Assembly (NCBI GenBank): GCA_012519205.1
Contig: JAAYQR010000001.1
Span: 1-45,354 of the forward strand
Reading direction: 5' to 3'
DNA length: 45,354 nt
DNA from: Candidatus Epulonipiscium sp.
GTDB taxonomy: Bacteria; Bacillota; Clostridia; Lachnospirales; Defluviitaleaceae
The translations under genes and the position numbers were made by a program. The notes under the pieces are model-generated. The model was not told the DNA's origin. It searched no databases and worked only from the letters and a program-made list of their open reading frames with translations. Below, piece by piece: positions 17,524 through 26,133 of the stretch (positions are counted from its first letter, which is position 1; each line of letters opens with the position of its first letter).

Positions 17524-18287
17524 ATGATATACAAAAACAAGGTTGTTATAGTTACCGGAGGTGGGCAAGGCATAGGTGCATGCATAGCTAGGACCTATGC
17601 AGCAGAGGGGGCATATGTAATCATTGCCGAATGGGATAAAGAAGCAGGACAAGAGAATGAAAAGTTCATCATGAATGAGGGACACCAGTGTGTATTTATT
17701 CAGACAGATGTGAGCAATGAAGAGGAAATAAAGAACTTAATGGAGTCTGTTGCAAATAGATTTGGATTCATTGATATTTTGATAAACAATGCATCCATCC
17801 AATCACAGGGTACTATCTTTTCGAGGAGTATCGAGGAATGGAATAAGGTTTTGGCGGTAAATTTGACAGGACCTTATATGCTATCAAAGTATGGAGCAGA
17901 AATCATGAATAAAGAAGGGGGAAATATAATTAATATTGCCTCAACTAGGGCCTTGATGTCTGAACCTAATACTGAACCTTATTCTGCATCTAAGGGGGGG
18001 TGCTGGCCCTAACTCATTCCTTAGCAGCTAGCCTAGGCCCTAAAATTAGGGTTAATGCCATAAGCCCTGGCTGGATTGATGTATCTCAATGGAAGAAGAA
18101 AAAGGAAAGGAAATTTATCCATATATCGTATGTGGACCACGAACAGCATTTAGTTGGTCGAATAGGGAAACCCGAGGATATTGCCAAGACCTGCTTATTT
18201 CTAACTTCTGAAGATGCATCTTTTATAACAGGTTCTAATATTATTATTGACGGTGGAATGACAGTAAAAATGATATATGAAGAATAG
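17524..18287 (+). pseudogene. SDR family oxidoreductase, frameshifted at a G7 run
   Basis: Two overlapping reading frames (17524-18012 and 18000-18287) together make one typical SDR of about 254 aa. The first has TGGGQGIG (NAD site), NNAS and YSASKGG with the catalytic Tyr-Lys. The second continues as [13 protein letters not shown] and ends with the family's [13 protein letters not shown]. The frame is lost at seven G's (17994-18000). Eight G's, or a -1 slip on the codons GGG GGG, would restore [13 protein letters not shown]. The run forms the heptamer G GGG GGG in exactly the X XXY YYZ phase needed for -1 slippage. A mutation, a sequencing error, and frameshifting or slippage all remain possible. 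The start ATG follows CGGAGGTAAG. Confidence 0.8.
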
Positions 18288-18310
18288 AGAAATGATTTGA
18301 GGTAGATAGG

Positions 18311-18874
18311 ATGGCAAGGGTTATACAGGAAGCTAATTATATAAGAAAAAGAAAAAAGAAATATTTAATAGGTTCTTTGATAAGCACAGGGATAATGATA
18401 TTTATTTTTATTATAGGAATAATCATTACTAAGACTAGAAACAATGTATTTACTGTACTGGCTGCTTTACTTACATTGGTTGTAGCTCAGTATGGTGTAC
18501 AAATAATTTCTATTATTAAATATAAAGATGGGGATAGTAAAGTTGCAAAAACTCTTTCAGAACTTCCGAATAACTATGTTGTTTGGAATAGTGCCCTTTT
18601 AGGAGACAATATAGGTATGACCTTTTTAGAACATATTATTATTACGGATAAAGAGATAGTTTGTATTTTAGATTCTATGGATAAGAATTATCAGGCAAAT
18701 GTAAAAAGCATGGAGCGTATAGCACAAAACAAAGGAATAACGCAATCTATTGTTTTTATTCAAAAGGGTGGAAAAGGTTTTAATGAGTTCTTGGAGAAAT
18801 CACAAAGCCATGAAATTAATGATTTAAAAAAACAGGAGGAGTTCATTGAATTACTAAAAAGTGCATCTATATGA
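18311..18874 (+). CDS. Two-helix membrane protein of unknown function
   Basis: The 187-aa protein begins with a basic stretch (YIRKRKKKYL), followed by two hydrophobic segments (about residues 19-41 and 45-68), forming a hairpin with both ends probably cytosolic. A soluble C-terminal domain of about 115 residues follows and contains mixed strands and helices (HIIITDKEIVCILDS). No family is recognised. The ATG lies 24 bases after the frameshifted SDR stop and follows TTGAGGTAGATAGG, so it may share that transcript. Nothing in the sequence indicates a catalytic site. Confidence 0.6.
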   Translation: MARVIQEANYIRKRKKKYLIGSLISTGIMIFIFIIGIIITKTRNNVFTVLAALLTLVVAQYGVQIISIIKYKDGDSKVAKTLSELPNNYVVWNSALLGDNIGMTFLEHIIITDKEIVCILDSMDKNYQANVKSMERIAQNKGITQSIVFIQKGGKGFNEFLEKSQSHEINDLKKQEEFIELLKSASI

Positions 18875-18917
18875 AAAAGGTCAAAACAAGATTATATATA
18901 AATTGTAAAGTAATGGG

Positions 18918-18945
18918 TTGATGAAATACAAAAGGGTGTTATAAT
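18918..18945 (+). promoter_or_regulatory. Promoter of stalk-domain lipoprotein gene
   Basis: TTGATG (18918-18923), a 16-base spacer and TATAAT (18940-18945), about 35 bases before the GTG start. Confidence 0.5.
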
Positions 18946-18980
18946 ATTAATAGAAAATTACTAAAATCTAAGGGGGAATA

Positions 18981-20459
18981 GTGGTGCTTAAAAAAAGTAT
19001 TGCATTATTTTTTACAATGATTATGATGATATCTTTTACAGTAGGCTGTAGTAGCGTGGAATGGGGGGTTTATAATTTATCAAAGGAAATGGGTAGTTTG
19101 GAAAAGTACCAAGTTACCGGTGAAATAGGGGTTACATTGGATAATTTTGATTCACAAGATACATATTTTAATACTGAGTTTGTATCTCCAATACAGGAAG
19201 TGCTTAATCAATACAGTCTAGTTTTTGATTCAAAGATAGACACCAAGGCATCAAAAATGATGATTACTTATTATATTAAAGATAAAAACAATGGAAGCAA
19301 AGAAGTAGTGACAAGCTTGCTAAGCGATGGGAATGTTATTTATATCAAAGCAAATGATTTATTTGAATTCATTAAGAATAAATTGGGTGAGGATTTAACC
19401 CAGATTTATGGTGATGTGCAGTACATAAGTATAAATAAAGAAGAAATGAAAGAACTTCTTATGGAGACCTATAATGAAGAACTAGCAGATTTGATTTATG
19501 ATGTATGCTTTAACTTAGGAAGTTATACAGAACAAAATAGAGCATGGCAAAATGTCTTTGAGGGAGCTATGAAAGAAGTATATGATAAATATGATATGGG
19601 GATTATAAAAAAAGGAAAAGATAAATATACCATATCCCTTACTCCAGAAATTATCATAAAAACTTTTACATCCTTAGCTAATTATTCAATAGATAATATT
19701 GACAATTTAGGCTCATATATGAAAAAGTCTATAGGCAGCCTCGATGATTCACAAAAGCAGCTATTAAAAATATACGATATTGATTTAAGTAATTTTGAAA
19801 ATGATATAGATAAAGTGGTTAAAGAGGTTAGAGAAAACAAAGAATTTTTTAAGGGTGCAATGGACGAAATCATCGTAAGTGTTGATAACAATGAGATAAT
19901 TGATTCCATAAAAGGCACTAAAATGGATTACTCCTTAGAAAAAACAAAGGAAGGTATCTATAAGATTAATTATAATGCTATATTAAACATAAACGATGAA
20001 CTAAGTAAGAAAAATATCCTAAAAACAACAATAACCATGGATCAAACCATCAAACCTATAAACGATATAATCATTAATATTTCTAAAGAAAATGTCATCG
20101 CAATACGAGAATTTTATGAGGCGGCACAGTCCATTGAACAATATATAGATGAAACCAATATCTTAAGCATTGATCTAGATAACGGATATTATGTAGTAGG
20201 TTTTGACGAAGGAGTAGTTAATGTGAAAGTTATAGAGGGTTCATCATATCTTCCTCTAAAAGAAGTAGGGGGCTTGTTAAACGAAAACATTAGCTGGGAT
20301 AATGATAAGAAACAACCCTTTGTAGCGATGAATGGTACTAATGTTTATTTTAATTCCTTAATAATTAATGGAACCTCTTATATACCTTTAAGAGAACTGG
20401 AGAGACTTGGATATACAGTCGATTGGGAAGCCAAGTCTAATATCGTAACCATAAAATAA
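18981..20459 (+). CDS. Lipoprotein with C-terminal copper-amine-oxidase-N-like (stalk) domain
   Basis: This 492-aa protein is probably exported. A lipoprotein signal peptide is visible (SIALFFTMIMMISFTVGC), with the lipobox cysteine at about residue 23. The large middle part is helical and strand-rich with no recognised family. The last roughly 90 residues (SSYLPLKEVGGLLNENISWD and TSYIPLRELERLGYTVDWE) form the paired YxPLR repeats of the Copper_amine_oxidN / stalk domain, common in clostridial surface proteins. The start is GTG at 18981 or 18984, after AGGGGGAA. The protein likely sits on the outer face of the membrane and contacts the cell wall; its function is unknown. Confidence 0.75.
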   Translation: MVLKKSIALFFTMIMMISFTVGCSSVEWGVYNLSKEMGSLEKYQVTGEIGVTLDNFDSQDTYFNTEFVSPIQEVLNQYSLVFDSKIDTKASKMMITYYIKDKNNGSKEVVTSLLSDGNVIYIKANDLFEFIKNKLGEDLTQIYGDVQYISINKEEMKELLMETYNEELADLIYDVCFNLGSYTEQNRAWQNVFEGAMKEVYDKYDMGIIKKGKDKYTISLTPEIIIKTFTSLANYSIDNIDNLGSYMKKSIGSLDDSQKQLLKIYDIDLSNFENDIDKVVKEVRENKEFFKGAMDEIIVSVDNNEIIDSIKGTKMDYSLEKTKEGIYKINYNAILNINDELSKKNILKTTITMDQTIKPINDIIINISKENVIAIREFYEAAQSIEQYIDETNILSIDLDNGYYVVGFDEGVVNVKVIEGSSYLPLKEVGGLLNENISWDNDKKQPFVAMNGTNVYFNSLIINGTSYIPLRELERLGYTVDWEAKSNIVTIK

Positions 20460-20463
20460 TAAT

Positions 20464-20501
20464 TTATAACAAAATCGCCTTAAAGGGCGATTTTGTTATA
20501 A
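20464..20501 (+). terminator. Terminator after lipoprotein gene
   Basis: A 16-bp perfect stem (20464-20479 with 20486-20501), a six-base loop, and a T-rich 3' arm followed by A's. The stem's own TTTTGTT stretch supplies the U-rich part. Confidence 0.8.
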
Positions 20502-20518
20502 AAAATAAAGGAGAAGTT

Positions 20519-21508
20519 ATGAAGGAAGTAGATATTACAAAGCAGGATGCAAATCAAAGACTGGATAAGTTTTTAATGAAATATATGAATCAAAGTACAA
20601 AAGGATTTATATATAAAATGTTTAGAAAGAAAAGAATAAAATACAATGGCAAGAAAGCAGAAGGAAATGAAAGACTTGAAGTTGGAGATAGTATACAGCT
20701 TTATTTATCAGAGGAGACAATAAACAACTTTCAAGAAATTAAAGAAATCAAGCACACTAAACAAACATTTTCTGTTCTTTATGAGGACGGAAATATACTC
20801 ATATGCAATAAGCCCCTAGGTCTTTTAGTACATCCTAATAAGAGCAAAGATACCAATACCTTAATAGATGAAATACTTTCGTATTTGGTTAGAAAAGGGG
20901 AATACAATCCTAATACTGCTAAGGGATTTACTCCTGCAATTTGCAATCGATTAGATAGAAACACCGGTGGAATTGTTATTGTTGGCAAAACTTTGGGAGC
21001 ACTTCAAGCCATAAACCAAATGATTAAAGAAAGTAAAATAAAGAAGTATTATTTAACCATAGTAAAAGGAAACATAAAGAGCAAGGGAATTTTAAAAGGA
21101 TATCATAAGAAAAATAATGCTACTAATGAAGTAGAAATAATAGATAAATATGAGAAAGGAAGCAAATACGTTGAAACCCATTATATTCCCATTAAAAACA
21201 ATCTAAAATTCAGCCTTATTGAGGTGGAAATTATTACGGGAAGATCTCATCAAATTCGTGCTCATCTTTCTAAGATTAATCACCCAATAATAGGGGATAA
21301 TAAATACGGTGATATAAAAATGAATCTATATTTTAGGAATAAATACAATTTAAAATATCAATTTCTCCATGCATACAAAATCAAATTTGAGGATTCCATC
21401 GAACCCCTTAAATATCTTAAGGGATATTCTTTTAAAGCTGAACTCCCTCAAATTTATAAGGATATTTGTAATGATGAAGGGTTATCTATTAAGCAGGATA
21501 ATTTTTGA
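20519..21508 (+). CDS. RluA-family 23S rRNA pseudouridine synthase
   Basis: This 329-aa enzyme converts uridine to pseudouridine in rRNA. An S4 RNA-binding domain occupies about residues 13-75 (RLDKFLMKYMNQSTKGFIYKM). The catalytic domain holds the RLD motif as RLDRNTGG, with the nucleophile Asp at residue 146, the usual TGRSHQIRAHL motif and HPIIGDNKYG. RluC/RluD-type enzymes have this domain order, but the exact uridine modified cannot be told from sequence. The ATG at 20519 follows AAGGAGAAG. Its 3' end overlaps the convergent solenoid gene by 20 bases with no terminator between them. Confidence 0.9.
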   Translation: MKEVDITKQDANQRLDKFLMKYMNQSTKGFIYKMFRKKRIKYNGKKAEGNERLEVGDSIQLYLSEETINNFQEIKEIKHTKQTFSVLYEDGNILICNKPLGLLVHPNKSKDTNTLIDEILSYLVRKGEYNPNTAKGFTPAICNRLDRNTGGIVIVGKTLGALQAINQMIKESKIKKYYLTIVKGNIKSKGILKGYHKKNNATNEVEIIDKYEKGSKYVETHYIPIKNNLKFSLIEVEIITGRSHQIRAHLSKINHPIIGDNKYGDIKMNLYFRNKYNLKYQFLHAYKIKFEDSIEPLKYLKGYSFKAELPQIYKDICNDEGLSIKQDNF

Positions 21509-22667
21509 TAAAGAAATAATCCTCTATTTCTTTGGGAGTTTTTCCGGATAATTTTAAACAGTTTTCACACTCCTCTTTATTATCTTCCAAAAGATAGTAG
21601 TGAGCGGCTTGCTCATAGTATTTTATTTCTTTTAGAATTTCTGCGGTTTTTACAGGTCTTAATTGTTTGGCAAAATAAACTACCCTCTCCAATTGGTTTT
21701 CATTTTTAAAATATTCAATAGCATCTTTAATCTCATGGGTAATATCATATATCCATGAGATTTTTTCGTAGTTTTTCTTTTCTTTATAAAAGTTGAGTAA
21801 GAAATTATATTTATTAGTATTTTGAACAAGTTGTATTGCCTTATCTTCGTAACCGTTTTTAAGATAAAGATGTATGGCCTCTTCTAATTTTTCCTGCTGA
21901 ATTAGTATGCGAACTGCATTATCAAGGTCCTGGTTTTTCATATATAAGGTAAAAGCTCTAGATAAATCAAAAGCTTCAAAATAAAAAGGAGCCTTTTCCA
22001 AATCATTATTATCCAAAGCATTTTTTGCTAAATTTTCATAAAGCATAAGGGAGGTTTTTTCATCCTTGATTTCCTTAGAAATATCTAAGGCTTTCTCTAA
22101 ATTGTTTATTCTTACATATAGCTTTATAGCTTCCTCATAATTTTTATTTTTGTATAATTCTTCGCCGATTTTTAGTAGCTTATTGTAAAGATTACTTTTT
22201 ATATTCTTGGATTGGACTTGCTCCATACAGTCTAGAGCCCGAATATATTGACCGACATTTATGTAACAGTTCGCTGCTTTGTCCCAGGCTTCTGCTTGTT
22301 TGTACGCATTAGCTGCTTTGACAAGATCGTAATGATAATACATATGGGCAGCTTTAATTAGGGCCCCTTCCTTTTCACACAGGGGGGCTCCCAGTTCATA
22401 TAATTCGTATATTTCGGCGGTTTGCATAGCCTCATATAACTGATTGTTTTTTACTTGATAGATAAACAATGACTTATAATCATGAGCAAGGCGGCTAAGC
22501 TCTATAATTTTGGGATAGTTGTTTAGTGCGATATATTTTTTTATCGCAAGTTTATATTTTTTTTGGTTTTCTAGGTAAATGGCTTGCTCTTCTATGGGCA
22601 TAGATAAATATCTTATTAGTTCTATAAAAAAGCAGCGAATCCGATTAATCCAATTTATGTTATTCAT
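21489..22667 (-). CDS. Alpha-solenoid repeat protein (TPR/clathrin-repeat-like)
   Basis: This 392-aa protein is built of helical-pair repeats nearly end to end. A short N-terminal segment (FFIELIRYLSMP) is followed by about ten repeats of 30-38 residues, such as EEAIKLYVRINNLEKALDI, EEAIHLYLKNGYEDKAIQL and AANAYKQAEAWDKAANCYI. The spacing and the AxxxY / L..A pattern recall TPR-like and clathrin- or IFT-type solenoids, usually protein-protein scaffolds. No enzymatic domain or signal peptide is seen. The ATG at 22667 follows GAGGAGGAATA and a TTGAGT/TATACT promoter. It is a single gene, divergent from recU. The partner and the role are unknown. Confidence 0.75.
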   Translation of the reverse strand: MNNINWINRIRCFFIELIRYLSMPIEEQAIYLENQKKYKLAIKKYIALNNYPKIIELSRLAHDYKSLFIYQVKNNQLYEAMQTAEIYELYELGAPLCEKEGALIKAAHMYYHYDLVKAANAYKQAEAWDKAANCYINVGQYIRALDCMEQVQSKNIKSNLYNKLLKIGEELYKNKNYEEAIKLYVRINNLEKALDISKEIKDEKTSLMLYENLAKNALDNNDLEKAPFYFEAFDLSRAFTLYMKNQDLDNAVRILIQQEKLEEAIHLYLKNGYEDKAIQLVQNTNKYNFLLNFYKEKKNYEKISWIYDITHEIKDAIEYFKNENQLERVVYFAKQLRPVKTAEILKEIKYYEQAAHYYLLEDNKEECENCLKLSGKTPKEIEDYFFIKNYPA

Positions 22668-22692
22668 TACATATTCCTCCTCGTGTCATTAA

Positions 22693-22739
22693 AGTATAAT
22701 ATATTCTGAGCAAAAACTCAATGAAAATATTGAGTTTTT
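22693..22739 (-). promoter_or_regulatory. Promoter of solenoid gene with overlapping palindrome
   Basis: On the minus strand TTGAGT (22721-22716), a 17-base spacer and TATACT (22698-22693). A perfect 10-bp inverted repeat AAAAACTCAA / TTGAGTTTTT (22712-22721 with 22730-22739) covers the -35. It could be an operator for this gene, for the divergent recU, or for both. Confidence 0.5.
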
Positions 22740-22831
22740 ATGATAGTATATAGGGTGAGAATAAGTATAGGATAGTATTTAGAGTTGGTTTTCAAATGAG
22801 AATTCTATAATAGGATGGGGTGGGGTTTATT

Positions 22832-23392
22832 ATGGGGTATTGGAACACAAGAGGATTAAGAGGGAGTACTTTAGAAGAACTCATCAATTATACAAATGAA
22901 ACTTATAAAAATAAGGGACTAGCCGTTATCCAGAAGGTTCCTACACCGATTAAGCCTATTAAGATTGATAAGAGCAGTAGAACAATTACCCTGGCATATT
23001 TTGAACAAAAAAGTACAGTGGATTATATCGGGGTGGTTCAAGGCATTCCAATATGTTTTGATGCTAAAGAAACGACAAGAAAAAGTTTGCCCATACAAAA
23101 CATTCATCCTCACCAAATATCTTTTATGGGAAATTTTGAAAGCCAAGGAGGGGTATCTTTTCTTTTGGTCCATTTTGTTGAATATAATAATTATTTTATG
23201 CTTCCTTTTTCTATTTTAAAAGGGCATTGGGATAAGGCGAGGGTTGGGGGGCGAAAGTCTATTCCTTATGATGCCTTTCCAAAAGAATTCGAGGTTTTTA
23301 GCCGTCAAGGGGCATATATCCATTACCTAGAAGCTTTAAATACCTACTTATTATCTAAAGATAATAAAACTAATATGAATAAAACCCAATAA
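22832..23392 (+). CDS. recU: Holliday junction resolvase RecU
   Basis: RecU is a Firmicute four-way-junction endonuclease acting in recombination and chromosome segregation. The 186-aa protein carries the conserved N terminus (NTRGLRGSTLEELINYTNE), the metal-site stretch STVDYIGVVQGIPICFDAKET, in which Asp and the Glu/Lys pair form the PD-(D/E)XK site, and the family motif IHPHQISFM. The ATG at 22832 lies after the G-rich stretch AGGATGGGGTGGGG; an upstream in-frame GTG at 22820 falls inside that stretch. In Bacillus recU is followed by ponA. Here it is followed by an unrelated lipoprotein. Confidence 0.92.
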   Translation: MGYWNTRGLRGSTLEELINYTNETYKNKGLAVIQKVPTPIKPIKIDKSSRTITLAYFEQKSTVDYIGVVQGIPICFDAKETTRKSLPIQNIHPHQISFMGNFESQGGVSFLLVHFVEYNNYFMLPFSILKGHWDKARVGGRKSIPYDAFPKEFEVFSRQGAYIHYLEALNTYLLSKDNKTNMNKTQ

Positions 23393-23427
23393 TATGGTAA
23401 AGATAGCATATGAAGGAAGGGATTCGT

Positions 23428-24717
23428 GTGAGAAAAATCAAACTTCATATGCTTTTACTCCTATTTTTGATTGTTGTGGGATGCAGTGCATCTCCTGATA
23501 CCGATAAAAATGATGTCATAGATAGTGGAAAGGAAGTATCCTTATCACTAGAGGTACCTTTTTCAAAAACTAATTACAAATTATTCATGGCTAGACATAG
23601 GGAGCTTAAATTGTATGAGCCTAGGAATGGATGTTATACAGGAGCGTATATTTTATCGAATCCTGATGTTAATTTCGATATTGCCTCTTTTGAAAATATA
23701 ACTCAGACAAATCATGGAATATATTTAAGAAACATGAAACTTGGGTCGGTATTTCCTATCGAATGGGTTTTAGAGTGTACATCTCAGATGAAAACACCCT
23801 TTGTTATATTGCAGCCTCCTAGTAAGGATTTTCCATACCAAGAATATTTATTAGAAGATACAGCAAAAGGATTTGGAGAATATTTTATCCCCATATTTGT
23901 ACAATTTTATCCTAATCCGCAGCAGTATAAGAATCCAGAAGAATATAAGGAATTTTTTAAAAAGGCAAGAAATATATTCGAACAATATGCCCCTAATGTA
24001 GCATTTGTATGGAGTGTTAATGCCAAAAACAATAAAGACAGCTTACTATATTATCCTGGAGATGAAGTGGTTGATTGGGTAGGTATAGATGCATACGATT
24101 TAATATACGATGGGGATATAAAAAATAAAAAGAACATTTTCGAAGATATCGATTTTATATATTTTTTATTTCAAGGAAAGAAGCCAATTATGATTTCCCA
24201 ACTTGGCATATCCCATTATACAAAGAAAGATCATGGATATTACATTGATGAAGCTGCAGGTAAAATAAAAACATTTTATAAATCTATCAAAAATAATTAT
24301 CCCATGGTTAAAGCTATAAATTATATGGATTTTAATAATATTGAGACGGCTCCCGATGGAGTAGGATATGATAATTTTAAAATTACTGATCAAAACATAC
24401 TTATAGAAGCCTATAAAGAGGCCCTTAAGGATGCTTATTTTACTGACACTGTGGATATACAAAGCTTTGGCATGGATGAAAAAGCTTGGTTTGTCAGTTA
24501 TTATCCGCTCTACAAAAGGAATGAGGACTTTTATATTTGTTATGAAGTCATAAAATACGAATTGGATGATGAAAATATAATAATCAACGAAAAAAATAAA
24601 ATTGTTATAGGTGAAACCATATATTATTCTTTAAAAGATATAGTAGCAGATAATGGATTTAAAATTACAACTGATTTAGAAAATAAAATAATAAAGCTAA
24701 GCAAGGAAGGCGTATAG
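23428..24717 (+). CDS. GH26-like lipoprotein lacking catalytic glutamates
   Basis: This exported lipoprotein of about 429 aa has a hydrophobic leader with lipobox LIVVGC. It shows the layout of family 26 glycoside hydrolases: an N-terminal GCYTGAYI, then PEEYKEFFKKARNIFEQ, FVWSVN, YYPGDEVVDWVGIDAY and KPIMISQLGIS. In active GH26 enzymes the acid/base Glu sits in an HEMNG-type motif and the nucleophile in an ETG/EFG-type motif. Here the corresponding positions read VQFYP and ISQLG, so both glutamates seem lost. The last 65 residues (YYPLYKRNEDFYIC..YYSLKDIVADNGFKI) resemble half of a stalk domain. A binding or scaffold role is more likely than catalysis. The start is GTG at 23428, after AAGGAAGGG. 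Confidence 0.6.
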   Translation: MRKIKLHMLLLLFLIVVGCSASPDTDKNDVIDSGKEVSLSLEVPFSKTNYKLFMARHRELKLYEPRNGCYTGAYILSNPDVNFDIASFENITQTNHGIYLRNMKLGSVFPIEWVLECTSQMKTPFVILQPPSKDFPYQEYLLEDTAKGFGEYFIPIFVQFYPNPQQYKNPEEYKEFFKKARNIFEQYAPNVAFVWSVNAKNNKDSLLYYPGDEVVDWVGIDAYDLIYDGDIKNKKNIFEDIDFIYFLFQGKKPIMISQLGISHYTKKDHGYYIDEAAGKIKTFYKSIKNNYPMVKAINYMDFNNIETAPDGVGYDNFKITDQNILIEAYKEALKDAYFTDTVDIQSFGMDEKAWFVSYYPLYKRNEDFYICYEVIKYELDDENIIINEKNKIVIGETIYYSLKDIVADNGFKITTDLENKIIKLSKEGV

Positions 24718-24740
24718 GAACCATTACCTACGTCTTCCTT
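24703..24740 (+). terminator. Terminator-like hairpin after GH26-like gene
   Basis: A 12-bp stem with one G-U pair (24703-24714 with 24729-24740) overlaps the stop codon. Only a short T run follows, so it may be weak. Confidence 0.6.
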
Positions 24741-24761
24741 TAAATTATCTAAAAGATAAAA

Positions 24762-24790
24762 TTGACAAAACCTCATTTTGCCTATATAAT
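24762..24790 (+). promoter_or_regulatory. Consensus promoter of his operon
   Basis: TTGACA (24762-24767), exactly 17 bases, then TATAAT (24785-24790). The leader of about 60 bases contains a small hairpin CTTTAC / GTAAAG (24814-24829) but no T-box or his leader-peptide pattern. Confidence 0.85.
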
Positions 24791-24855
24791 AAAAATAATT
24801 CATCAATTTATAACTTTACAACAGTAAAGGGATATGATAGTAAAGGGGGATTATT

Positions 24856-26133
24856 ATGAAGGATTACAAACTCCACACCCCAGAAGGGGTAAGGGATTTG
24901 CTTCCGGAAGAATGTGCAAAAAAGATTGAAATAGAAAGAAGAATTGAATCCGTTTTTCATAGGTATGGATTTTATAATATGCAGTCTCCTATGTTTGAAT
25001 ACTATGATGTATTTTCAGATGAAAATGATAGTATTCAGCAAAAACATATGTATAAGTTTTTTGATAGGGAAGGAATGATTCTTGCACTTAGGCCAGATAT
25101 GACACCACCTATTGCTAGAATAGCGGCAACTACCTTAAAAGAAGAGGAAAAACCCATACGGCTTTGTTATTTAGGAAATGCTTTTCGTTATAATGAAAGT
25201 TATCAGGGTAAAACAAGGGAATTTTCCCAAGCGGGTGTAGAACTTTTAGGAATTAACTCTGACGAAGCCGATGCAGAGTTAATAGCTTTAGCTATTAATA
25301 GTTTAAGCACTTCCGGGCTTAAGGAATTTCAAATCGATTTAGGTCAAGTAGAATTTTTTAAAGGCATAATTCAAGAAGCAGGATTAAACGAAGAAGAGGC
25401 TGAACAATTAAGACAATTAATTGAAAGTAAAGATTTTATTGGAGTAGAAGAATTAATAGAACAGTTTGAGTTGGATTCTAATCTAAAAAGATTATTTTTA
25501 GATTTACCTAAATTATGTGGTTCAATTGATGTTATCGAAAAGACAAAGGATTTAACAGATAACCCTAGGGCAAAAAAGGCATTGGAAAAACTAGAAAATG
25601 TCTATTCAATTTTATGCGACTATGGGGTAGAAAAATATGTTTCCTTTGATCTTGGAATGGTAAATCGAATTAATTATTATACGGGGATTATATTTAGAGG
25701 ATATACTTATGGAACAGGTTTTTCTATTTTAGATGGAGGGCGGTATGATGGATTAGTGGGGGAGTTTGGTAAGGATTGCCCTGCAGTGGGGTTTGGAATT
25801 ATGATAGATCAGCTTATTAATGCAATAAACAGACAAAAGATAGAAATTCCCGTCTGGAAAGTAGATACCTTACTAGTTTATACCCCTAAGGGAAGAAAAC
25901 AAGCTTTAATGACAAGTGATAATCTAAGAAGCCAGGGGATGTATATCGAAAACAGTTTAATAAATGGGGATATAGAAAAAAACAAAAAGTATGCTCTGTC
26001 TAAAAACATAGGTGGTATTTTATATTTCATGGATGAAGAAAATGTAGAACTTATGAATTTGATTACGAATGAAACAGTGAAGACTACCGTAGAGGAATTG
26101 CTCAAAAGAGCTGATGAGGGGGAAAGTCGGTGA
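24856..26133 (+). CDS. hisZ: ATP phosphoribosyltransferase regulatory subunit
   Basis: HisZ is a HisRS-like protein without tRNA-charging activity that forms a complex with short HisG and carries histidine feedback control. The 425-aa sequence shows class II synthetase-like blocks ([24 protein letters not shown], the [12 protein letters not shown] motif 2 region and the [17 protein letters not shown] motif 3 region). Its pairing with a 213-aa HisG, and the presence of a full set of his genes downstream, favour HisZ over a true HisS. The ATG at 24856 follows AAAGGGGGA. It overlaps hisG by 4 bases, indicating coupling. Confidence 0.9.
   Translation: MKDYKLHTPEGVRDLLPEECAKKIEIERRIESVFHRYGFYNMQSPMFEYYDVFSDENDSIQQKHMYKFFDREGMILALRPDMTPPIARIAATTLKEEEKPIRLCYLGNAFRYNESYQGKTREFSQAGVELLGINSDEADAELIALAINSLSTSGLKEFQIDLGQVEFFKGIIQEAGLNEEEAEQLRQLIESKDFIGVEELIEQFELDSNLKRLFLDLPKLCGSIDVIEKTKDLTDNPRAKKALEKLENVYSILCDYGVEKYVSFDLGMVNRINYYTGIIFRGYTYGTGFSILDGGRYDGLVGEFGKDCPAVGFGIMIDQLINAINRQKIEIPVWKVDTLLVYTPKGRKQALMTSDNLRSQGMYIENSLINGDIEKNKKYALSKNIGGILYFMDEENVELMNLITNETVKTTVEELLKRADEGESR

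Noticed and set aside
24791-24855. T-box or leader-peptide attenuator before hisZ
   Set aside because: The leader is only about 65 bases, without the T-box bulge sequence or a run of His codons; only a small hairpin is present.
24856-26133. Histidyl-tRNA synthetase (hisS) instead of hisZ
   Set aside because: It directly overlaps a short-form hisG and heads a his operon, which is the setting of HisZ.
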